64,000 nucleotides of DNA, taken from Brevibacillus porteri (GTDB lineage: Bacteria; Bacillota; Bacilli; Brevibacillales; Brevibacillaceae). Below are positions 58,445 through 64,000 of the stretch, one piece after another. Made by a program: the position numbers and the translations under genes. The DNA is taken from assembly GCF_003013475.1 (NCBI RefSeq), contig NZ_PXZO01000067.1, positions 62,001 to 126,000 of the forward strand, given 5' to 3'. Each line of letters starts with the position of its first letter. Position 1 is the stretch's first letter. The notes under the pieces are model-generated. The model was not told the origin of the DNA and made no database searches. It saw nothing but the letters and a program-made list of their open reading frames with translations.

Positions 58445-59197
58445 ATGCAACCTATCGTGGAGGAGTTCCAAAACCGCAAGCTCACGATCTATTTACCTGA
58501 GGGCTATTATCAAAGCGAAGAGCGTTACGCGGTTGTCTATTTGCAGGATGACGGTGATTTGATTGACCCGAAGGATAGTGATGTTCTTCGGAAGAGTAGA
58601 GAATTAACCGCGACAAATCAACTGCCAGGCTTGTTATTTGTCGGTATTGAATCGTTCGACCGAAATGATGAGTATACGCCGTTTGTGTCGCCGAATATTT
58701 TTGAGCCGGGGTCCGGCAAGCAGTTTGGCGGAAACGCTTCTGTTTATGCCGATTTTCTCGCCAATAGATTGAAGCCGTACATCGACAGCAAATACCGCAC
58801 ATTACAGGAGCGAGAGTACACCGGGATCATGGGTTTTTCCTTTGGGGGACTCATTTCCGTCTACACAGGGTTACGCTATCCCGATGTTTTTGGACGGGTT
58901 GGCAGCTTTTCCGGCTCTTTCTGGTTCCCGGGGATCGTAGATTGGATCGAGCAGCTCACCATTCGTGATACAGGCCAGCGCCTTTACATGAATTTGGGTC
59001 ATGCGGAGGGCTCCGGTCGAACGAACGGACAGCAATGGATGGTGCCAAATAGCAAAAGAGTTTATCAATATTTGCTGCAAAATGGTTTTCATGAGGACTC
59101 GATCCGACAGGTAATTTATGAGAGCAACTTCCACTCGTTTGACTTGGGTGTGCAATACGTACCAGAAGCACTGCAATGGTTGTTCAACGAGGAGTAG
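58445..59197 (+). CDS. Siderophore esterase, BesA/Fes-like alpha/beta hydrolase
   Basis: A 250-residue esterase-D-type alpha/beta hydrolase. It shows Y-A-V-V-Y-L-Q-D-D-G near residue 27, G-F-S-F-G-G (G-x-S-x-G nucleophile elbow) near 135, and a late N-F-H-S-F-D with the probable catalytic His. B. subtilis BesA hydrolyses Fe-bacillibactin to free iron, and is encoded with feuABC. Directly follows the Fur-boxed AraC/binding-protein gene, 20 bases downstream after AAAGGAGGAGGAAGG, so a role in ferric-siderophore breakdown is likely. No permease or ATPase gene is adjacent. Confidence 0.82.
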   Translation: MQPIVEEFQNRKLTIYLPEGYYQSEERYAVVYLQDDGDLIDPKDSDVLRKSRELTATNQLPGLLFVGIESFDRNDEYTPFVSPNIFEPGSGKQFGGNASVYADFLANRLKPYIDSKYRTLQEREYTGIMGFSFGGLISVYTGLRYPDVFGRVGSFSGSFWFPGIVDWIEQLTIRDTGQRLYMNLGHAEGSGRTNGQQWMVPNSKRVYQYLLQNGFHEDSIRQVIYESNFHSFDLGVQYVPEALQWLFNEE

Positions 59198-59285
59198 TTT
59201 CGTTCAGACGTACCACGTTGACAAGGTGAGGTTATACGCTTACAATGACCGTAAATTATGACACCACCGTAGGGGGATTTTTTCC

Positions 59286-60230
59286 ATGGACGCTTTAGCG
59301 TTAGAAAAAAAAGCCCAGCGCAACGCTGAGTTACGTGAACGACTGCTGCAGTTGAAGAAAGAGCGTAATGCCATCATTCTTGCTCACTTTTACCAACGTC
59401 CCGAGATTCAGGAGGTCGCTGACTTCATTGGAGATTCCTTTGGGTTGGCGCAAAAAGCGAAAGAAACGGATGCCGATGTGATTTTGTTCTGTGGCGTTCA
59501 CTTTATGGGAGAAAGTGCAAAAATTCTCAATCCCCAAAAGACCGTCATTATTCCCGATGAACGGGCTGGCTGTCCGATGGCGGACATGGTGAACGTAGAC
59601 GGGCTCCGCAAGCTCAAGGCACAGCATCCAAATGCAAAGGTAGTGGCTTACATCAATACTTCTGCGGATGTCAAAGCAGAAACATACATCTGCTGTACGT
59701 CTTCCAACGCGAAGCGCGTGATCGAGTCGATCGACAGTGACGAGATCATTTGGGTGCCGGACAAAAACCTTGGCCACTATGTATCCCAATTCACGGACAA
59801 GAAAATGATTATTTGGGAAGGGTACTGCAATACGCATGACCAACTGTCTGTAGAAGACATCATGACGTTGAAGCAGCAACACCCTGAGGCTGTGGTTGTC
59901 GTTCATCCGGAGTGCCGCCCAGAAGTGGTATCCCTGGCTGACTACGTTGGTTCCACGACCGGAATTTTGAAATACTGCCGCGAGTCTTCGCATAAAGAGT
60001 TTATTATCGGAACGGAAGACGGCACACGTTACATGCTGGAAAAGGACAGCCCGGACAAAACGTTCATTTTCGCTTCCAAGTACCTCGTTTGCCCGAATAT
60101 GAAGGTGAACAACCTGAAAAAGTGCGTCGAGGCGCTGGAGAATATGAAGCCGGAGATTTTTGTTCCGAAGGATGTTGCTGATGCGGCGCGCGCTTCCTTG
60201 GAGCGCATGCTTGCGGTAGCTCCTGCTTAA
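59286..60230 (+). CDS. nadA: Quinolinate synthase
   Basis: A 314-residue NadA, which condenses iminoaspartate with dihydroxyacetone phosphate to form quinolinate for NAD synthesis. It shows I-I-L-A-H-F-Y-Q-R-P-E-I-Q near residue 33, F-C-G-V-H-F-M-G-E-S-A-K near 78, C-C-T-S-S-N-A near 136 and a V-H-P-E-C-R-P-E near 205. Cys residues near 80, 206 and 276 fit the three iron-sulphur ligands of the family. AGGGGGATT precedes the ATG. nadB and nadC are not adjacent. Confidence 0.95.
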   Translation: MDALALEKKAQRNAELRERLLQLKKERNAIILAHFYQRPEIQEVADFIGDSFGLAQKAKETDADVILFCGVHFMGESAKILNPQKTVIIPDERAGCPMADMVNVDGLRKLKAQHPNAKVVAYINTSADVKAETYICCTSSNAKRVIESIDSDEIIWVPDKNLGHYVSQFTDKKMIIWEGYCNTHDQLSVEDIMTLKQQHPEAVVVVHPECRPEVVSLADYVGSTTGILKYCRESSHKEFIIGTEDGTRYMLEKDSPDKTFIFASKYLVCPNMKVNNLKKCVEALENMKPEIFVPKDVADAARASLERMLAVAPA

Positions 60231-60245
60231 GGGGCAGTCTGATGC

Positions 60246-60285
60246 AAAAAGGGAGTAGAGCTTAGAGGGCTTTACTCCCTTTTTC
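60246..60285. terminator. Bidirectional terminator between nadA and the SEDS-like gene
   Basis: AAAAAGGGAGTA pairs with TACTCCCTTTTT, with GAGC/GCTT inside; T-runs on both strands suit the convergent genes. Confidence 0.9.
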
Positions 60286-60287
60286 TA

Positions 60288-61586
60288 TTAGGAGGCTTTG
60301 GTCAAAGGCTGGATGTCTTTTCGTCGGTAAATGTTCAGGACGAGTCCCATCAAGGCCATCTGCAAAACGAGCTGAGTGATGCCGTCCCCATAACTGACCA
60401 AAGGAAGGTAGACATTTGCGTATGGGACCAGACCCATTGTCATGAAAATACTCCAAAAAAATGAGGTGAAAAAAAGTGTCGTTATCCCTGATAACAGCAT
60501 GGCACCGTACAAATTCTTTACCTGCTTGATCGTAAGGAGTAAGCGAACTAACAAGACAATGCCTAGGATAAAAATGGATGCTCCGGCTACCAGCCCCAAA
60601 CTGTGGACCAAGTAGACAAAAATATAGTTGGACTCTAGGGCGGGGAGAGTGTCCATGGTGGAACCAAAGCCATGTCCCCACAAGCCTGCGGATTGAATCG
60701 TTTCCATAGACTGAATGGTTTGATATCCTTTTCCTGTTGGATCTTTGTAGGGGTTCAAGAAATAGAAAAAGCGATCCAACTCTTGCTGTGTAGCAAACAG
60801 GTAATACTTCCCGATGATGATGGAAAGTGACATTCCCAGAAAGCTCAAAACAGCACGCCAGTTGGCTTGAAAAGCGATCAAAAGTGTGACGTATCCAATG
60901 AGAAACATAATAATGGAATATTCTTGGCGTACGGAAAGAATAAGGAAGCACGGTGGCATAAATAATGCGATTGCTTTCATAATTGTAAAGCGTCCGTTTT
61001 CCTTCCATTCGGTGAAAATTCCTGCGATGGCGACAATGAGCAGGAACGGGCTGATATAGAATACGTTGAGCGCTTCAACTTGGATGTCTAAATGAGGGAT
61101 ATTATTTATGGGGTCCCCAAAAGACAGCGTAAAAAGTAATAAGAGTAGCGTAACGACATACAAGAGTCGACTGTAGCGCTTCAATTTACTGTAATCAGAA
61201 AAGAGAATCGCCACCAAGGTGACAGCGCCGATCAAAATCCCATTGACCTGCCTTTCCAGCCATTTTTGTTCATCTTGCGCTACTTGAAGGGAATACAATA
61301 CGAACAGACCAACCCCGAGGAGGATTCCGACGATGGCAAGAATACCCCACTCCATCCGCGGCTTATGCGCCTGATGCAGATGCCGCCCTACATCAACAGG
61401 ATCACCCATCTCCGCAATGGCAATCCGAGTCGCTTCTTCTTCCCCATACCCAGCCTCGTGATAATCCTCGATCTTTTCAGCGAAATGATTCTCCAATTCT
61501 AGCGTAATCGCTGGATGGACCTCTTTGTTCTTAATCTGATCGCAAACTGCTTTTATGTAATGCGTAATTCGTTGATTTCCGTTCAT
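60288..61586 (-). CDS. FtsW/RodA/SpoVE (SEDS)-like protein with HAAS-type N-terminal domain
   Basis: A 432-residue protein. The first 75 residues are a soluble helical domain like the permease-prefix/HAAS domain (A-I-T-L-E-L-E-N-H-F-A-E-K-I-E-D, G-Y-G-E-E-E-A, A-I-A-E-M-G-D-P). About ten membrane helices of the SEDS fold follow, with A-G-L-W-G-H-G-F-G-S near 290. At the position where RodA/FtsW have a conserved H-T-D-F-I-F, this protein has E-S-N-Y-I-F, so the Asp is Asn. It may thus not polymerise glycan strands. GGGAGGGCAGG precedes the ATG. It is translated with the PadR gene, whose stop overlaps its start. Confidence 0.82.
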   Translation of the reverse strand: MNGNQRITHYIKAVCDQIKNKEVHPAITLELENHFAEKIEDYHEAGYGEEEATRIAIAEMGDPVDVGRHLHQAHKPRMEWGILAIVGILLGVGLFVLYSLQVAQDEQKWLERQVNGILIGAVTLVAILFSDYSKLKRYSRLLYVVTLLLLLFTLSFGDPINNIPHLDIQVEALNVFYISPFLLIVAIAGIFTEWKENGRFTIMKAIALFMPPCFLILSVRQEYSIIMFLIGYVTLLIAFQANWRAVLSFLGMSLSIIIGKYYLFATQQELDRFFYFLNPYKDPTGKGYQTIQSMETIQSAGLWGHGFGSTMDTLPALESNYIFVYLVHSLGLVAGASIFILGIVLLVRLLLTIKQVKNLYGAMLLSGITTLFFTSFFWSIFMTMGLVPYANVYLPLVSYGDGITQLVLQMALMGLVLNIYRRKDIQPLTKAS

Positions 61587-61918
61587 GTAGCCTGCCCTCC
61601 CAGCACAGAGTCTACAGCAGTACGAAAAGATTCCCACTCTTGTTTTTTCTCTTTCAGATGTTTCTTGCCTTCGCGGGTAATTTGATAATATTTACGTTTC
61701 CGTTCTCCTTCCCCTTCGCTCCAAAACGCCTCGACCTTTCCTTCAGACTCAAGGGTATGAAGAATGGGATAGAGGGTGCCTTCCTTGAGCGACAGCACAC
61801 CATTTGAGCTCGTTTCCATCGTCTTGATCATCTCATAGCCGTACATTGCTTTTTGGTCCAGCAAGGTAAGAATGAGAATGACCGTACTGCCCTTCATCAA
61901 CTCTTTGTTAACTGCCAT
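61583..61918 (-). CDS. PadR-family transcriptional regulator
   Basis: A 111-residue regulator of the small PadR (PadR-s2) type: a winged helix with Y-G-Y-E-M-I-K-T-M-E, L-K-E-G-T-L-Y-P-I-L-H-T-L-E-S-E-G and K-Y-Y-Q-I-T-R-E-G, then a helical tail. ATG 61918 follows AAGGAGGTAG. PadR genes paired with HAAS-domain membrane proteins are common in Firmicutes and usually autoregulate. The stop overlaps the start of the SEDS-like gene by four bases. Confidence 0.92.
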   Translation of the reverse strand: MAVNKELMKGSTVILILTLLDQKAMYGYEMIKTMETSSNGVLSLKEGTLYPILHTLESEGKVEAFWSEGEGERKRKYYQITREGKKHLKEKKQEWESFRTAVDSVLGGQAT

Positions 61919-61930
61919 AGCTACCTCCTT

Positions 61931-61967
61931 ATACCTCGGATTTCGATACCTCGAATATCTATGTATC
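61931..61967. promoter_or_regulatory. Repeat region upstream of the PadR gene, possible operator
   Basis: ATACCTCG occurs twice (61931-61938 and 61946-61953). TTCGATACCTCGAA (61942-61955) is an inverted repeat, and GATAC/GTATC (61945-61967) a wider one. They lie 13-49 bases upstream of the PadR start, a likely autoregulation site. Confidence 0.5.
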
Positions 61968-61988
61968 ATTCTATTCCATAAAAGGGAA

Positions 61989-62018
61989 AAAAGAAAGACT
62001 TCCTCATCGGGAAGTCTT
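61989..62018 (-). terminator. Terminator after the PCYCGC lipoprotein
   Basis: On the minus strand AAGACTTCC pairs with GGAAGTCTT and is followed by TCTTTTTTCCC. Confidence 0.88.
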
Positions 62019-62029
62019 GTTATATGTGT

Positions 62030-62524
62030 TTAGGAAGGCATCGGGGTAGGAGTTGGTTTTCCATAGCCTTGCCCATAGGTTTGATCTATGTAGTTACGAA
62101 TTTCTTTTGTAGATTTGCCTTCTTCTTTCATCTTGCCGGAAATAACGGCGATTTCCATGCATACGCCGCAACGAGTGCCATGGTCATCCCAGACAATGGA
62201 GCCATCAGACTTTTCTTCTTTGATGAAGCAGTTGCCATTATGCTCGTGTCCAGCACTTTCACCACAACCACAATAGCATGGAATGGATTTGAGCAGCTCA
62301 CGATTTGCCGCAGCAACTTTGTAGGATCCGATAATGACAGGGTCTTGGTTGTCTAAAAATTTTGGTAGCTGATCAGCGGAAGCAGTCAATTCCTGCAAAT
62401 CACCATTGGGGGCGTGCTGCGTGTGATCGCTATGATTCTGTTCAGCTTGATCAGTAGAGCCACAGCCGGCAGTAAGCAGAGCTGCGGTGATAAAAGTAAT
62501 GGCTAACCATGAGTTACGTTTCAT
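62030..62524 (-). CDS. PCYCGC-motif lipoprotein
   Basis: A 164-residue lipoprotein. M-K-R-N then a hydrophobic core and lipobox L-T-A-G-C-G (Cys near residue 20), a His/Asp/Gln-rich linker (residues about 22-42), then the P-C-Y-C-G-C-G motif near 84, C-F-I near 100 and C-G-V-C-M-E near 118. This is the PCYCGC family; its six or seven Cys probably bind metal or an iron-sulphur cluster. The role is unknown. ATG 62524 lies nine bases past AGGAGGT; the ATG at 62533 is adjacent to that site. It is divergent from the zinc-uptake gene znuA. Confidence 0.85.
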   Translation of the reverse strand: MKRNSWLAITFITAALLTAGCGSTDQAEQNHSDHTQHAPNGDLQELTASADQLPKFLDNQDPVIIGSYKVAAANRELLKSIPCYCGCGESAGHEHNGNCFIKEEKSDGSIVWDDHGTRCGVCMEIAVISGKMKEEGKSTKEIRNYIDQTYGQGYGKPTPTPMPS

Positions 62525-62610
62525 CTTGGACATACCTCCTGCCAGTTATTTTATCATAATGAGATGGAGAAATTGTGAAGCTGGGAGAGAACATGAACAC
62601 TTATGATGAT

Positions 62611-62633
62611 TAAATCGGAATAAATCCTATTTA
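62611..62633. promoter_or_regulatory. Zur-like box 1
   Basis: TAAATCGGAATAAATCCTATTTA is 23 bases; the outer TAAAT/ATTTA and GGA/TCC pairs give a near-palindrome close to the Firmicute Zur box. It lies between the divergent PCYCGC lipoprotein gene and znuA. Confidence 0.55.
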
Positions 62634-62675
62634 CTTTTTGGGCGCCTCTTCGTATAATGAAAAACGACGAGAACG

Positions 62676-62698
62676 TAAATCGGAATCATTTTGAATTG
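62676..62698 (+). promoter_or_regulatory. Zur-like box 2 at the znuA promoter
   Basis: TAAATCGGAATCATT and the following TTGAATTG match the Zur consensus left arm and centre well and the right arm partly. It lies 18 bases downstream of TATAAT (62653-62658), a good repression position. Confidence 0.6.
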
Positions 62699-62716
62699 GA
62701 GCAGGAGGAAATATAG

Positions 62717-63697
62717 ATGAAAAGAGCTATGTTGGCAGCCCTAAGTTTCATTACGGCAGTGGGGCTGGTGGGATGTGGAGCAGCGACCGAAACGGCTGGT
62801 ACTCCGCAAACTGGCAGTGACGCGTCCGGGAAGCCAAAAGTATACACGACGATTTATCCCTTGGAATATGTAGCGAAGCGAATCGGCGGTGAACACGTGG
62901 AGGTAACGAATCTGGTTCCCGCTGGCGTGGAGCCTCACGATTACGAGCCAACTGCAAAAGACATGGTCGCTCTGGCCGGAGCAGATATTTTCGCCTATAA
63001 CGGCAGTGGTTTGGAGCTGTGGGTAGAGAAGGCTGTAACCAACCTCGACAAAAACAAGACAACGATCGTTAATGCGACGGAAGGTCTCGAGCTGATTAGT
63101 GCAACTGAACATGAGCATGAAGGAGAAGGGCACACAGAAGAAAGTCACGCAGAAGAAGCAGGGCATGACCACGGCGATCTGGACCCTCATGTATGGCTCG
63201 ATCCGATGCAACTGAAGGCACAGGCAGAGAAGGTCAAAAATACGCTCGTGCAAAAGGATCAAGCGCACGCTGCCGATTATGAAAAGAACTACACACAACT
63301 AGCAACAGATCTGGAGCAGCTGGATAAAGAGTTCAAAGATATGGTTACGCAAGCACCGAAGAAAGAATTCATGGTTTCTCATAGCGCATTCAGCTATATG
63401 GCAAAACGCTACGGGCTGGAGCAAGTAGCAATCTCTGGGGTCAATCCTTCTGATGAGCCATCTACAGCAGAGTTGAAGCGCTTGGTGGAGCATGTAAAAG
63501 AACACAACATTTCTTATGTGCTGTTCGAGACGTTGGTTTCTCCGAAGGTAGCGGAAGTGATTGCGAAGGAGGCTGGCGTGAAGACAGCCACGCTCAATCC
63601 GTTGGAAGGTTTGACGGAAGATGACGTGAAAGCAGGTCGCGATTACTTGTCCATCATGCGCGACAATATGAATACATTAAAGACTGCACTCCAATAA
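62717..63697 (+). CDS. znuA: Zinc ABC transporter substrate-binding lipoprotein
   Basis: A 326-residue cluster 9 (ZnuA/AdcA-type) metal-binding protein. Lipobox L-V-G-C-G is near residue 20, followed by A-K-R-I-G-G-E-H-V-E, P-H-D-Y-E-P-T (first His ligand) near 74, a His/Glu-rich loop (about 131-155), D-P-H-V-W-L-D-P near 157 (second His), and H-S-A-F near 221 (third His). The His-rich loop marks zinc rather than manganese. It acts outside the membrane. Two Zur-like boxes lie upstream, and an ATP-binding subunit gene follows. Confidence 0.92.
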   Translation: MKRAMLAALSFITAVGLVGCGAATETAGTPQTGSDASGKPKVYTTIYPLEYVAKRIGGEHVEVTNLVPAGVEPHDYEPTAKDMVALAGADIFAYNGSGLELWVEKAVTNLDKNKTTIVNATEGLELISATEHEHEGEGHTEESHAEEAGHDHGDLDPHVWLDPMQLKAQAEKVKNTLVQKDQAHAADYEKNYTQLATDLEQLDKEFKDMVTQAPKKEFMVSHSAFSYMAKRYGLEQVAISGVNPSDEPSTAELKRLVEHVKEHNISYVLFETLVSPKVAEVIAKEAGVKTATLNPLEGLTEDDVKAGRDYLSIMRDNMNTLKTALQ

Positions 63698-63713
63698 GCT
63701 TTCCCTCGAAAAG

Positions 63714-63739
63714 ATGTCGCTTCCCAGGCGGCATTTTTT
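63714..63739 (+). terminator. Terminator after znuA
   Basis: ATGTCGC pairs with GCGGCAT (one wobble) around TTCCCAG, followed by T residues. Confidence 0.75.
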
Positions 63740-63791
63740 CGTTAGTAGGATGCTTGTGGTTCGGGCAAAATCGTAGTACGATGAAAGGAAT

Positions 63792-63814
63792 CAAATAAGA
63801 ACAAATCCGATTTA
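63792..63814 (+). promoter_or_regulatory. Zur-like box 3 before znuC
   Basis: CAAATAAGAACAAATCCGATTTA; its reverse complement begins TAAATCGGAT, like the other two boxes. A possible promoter (TTGTGG, 17 bases, TACGAT) lies just upstream, so the ATPase gene may have its own start of transcription. Confidence 0.5.
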
Positions 63815-63829
63815 AGGGATGGATATTTC

Positions 63830-64000
63830 ATGGAACCACATAAACAAGAGGTGCCTGTCATTAAGCTCACAGGCGTCTCCTTTCAATATGAAGACAAACA
63901 GGTTCTCGATGAGGTTGAATTCACACTGGAGCGCGGAGACTTTGTGGGCATCGTCGGGCCGAATGGATCAGGAAAATCTACGCTGATGAAGCTGATTTTG
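63830..64000 (+). CDS. znuC: Zinc ABC transporter ATP-binding protein, N-terminal part
   Basis: The first 57 codons of a gene cut by the window end. Seen: V-I-K-L-T-G-V-S-F-Q-Y (the aromatic A-loop region), then Walker A G-P-N-G-S-G-K-S-T near residue 46. The rest, including the signature and Walker B, is outside. Position after znuA with a Zur-like box before it supports ZnuC/AdcC; the permease gene should follow. AAGGGATGG precedes the ATG. Confidence 0.85.
   Translation, partial: MEPHKQEVPVIKLTGVSFQYEDKQVLDEVEFTLERGDFVGIVGPNGSGKSTLMKLIL

Noticed and set aside
1..64000. CRISPR arrays, insertion sequences, prophage or attachment sites
   Set aside because: No regularly spaced repeats, transposase or integrase frames, or flanking direct repeats were seen by eye.

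Overview
This is about 64 kb of chromosome from an endospore-forming member of the Firmicutes. The best guess is Brevibacillus or a close Paenibacillaceae relative; the genus is inferred from gene order and protein style, not from a marker gene. The backbone is the conserved block running rightward from the replication-origin region in Bacillus subtilis. In order it reads yaaL, bofA, csfB, yaaO, tmk, darA, yaaR, holB, ricT, yabA, yabB, yazA, rsmI, abrB, metS, tatD, yabE, rnmV, rsmA, veg, sspF, ispE, purR, ridA, spoVG, glmU, prs, ctc/rplY, pth, fin, mfd, prsA-like, spoVT, spoVB-like, mazG, rqcP, (insert), yabP, yabQ, divIC, yabR, spoIIE, yabS, yabT, (thrE pair), tilS, hpt, ftsH. Almost all genes lie on the + strand, in the direction of replication.

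Layout. 0-12 kb: DNA-replication and cell-cycle housekeeping genes, sporulation sigma-factor control (BofA, CsfB/Gin) and abrB on the opposite strand. 12-32 kb: metS behind a methionine T-box, tRNA/rRNA maturation, the strong veg promoter array, cell-wall precursor and PRPP synthesis, translation quality control and mfd. 32-36 kb: spoVT, a SpoVB-like flippase, mazG and rqcP. 36.2-43.7 kb: an accessory block splitting rqcP from yabP. It holds a polytopic GDYxxLxY membrane protein, a divergent MFS transporter/SgrR-like regulator pair and a secreted repeat protein with a stalk-like C-terminus. 43.8-55.2 kb: spore cortex and division genes, spoIIE, yabS/yabT, a split threonine/serine exporter, tilS, hpt and ftsH. 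55.2-64 kb: species-specific content. This comprises a HAD phosphatase behind a structured leader, a Fur-boxed siderophore module (AraC regulator fused in frame to a lipoprotein binding protein, then a BesA-like esterase), nadA, a PadR/SEDS-like membrane pair, a PCYCGC lipoprotein and a Zur-boxed zinc uptake locus cut by the window end.

Regulation visible in the DNA includes: Spo0A boxes at abrB, a second cluster upstream of metS and others before yabE; a spoIIE promoter with the unusual 21-bp spacer typical of Spo0A-activated promoters; a sigma-H-like spoVG promoter; three tandem veg promoters; a Met T-box; an rplY ribosome-binding site buried in a terminator-like hairpin; a Fur box and three Zur-like boxes. 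I saw no rRNA or tRNA genes, no CRISPR array, no insertion sequence and no prophage. The most interesting items are the AraC/lipoprotein in-frame fusion, the rplY hairpin, the structured element before the HAD gene, the degenerate UDP-sugar dehydrogenase-like protein, and the SEDS-like protein whose usual catalytic-loop motif is altered.
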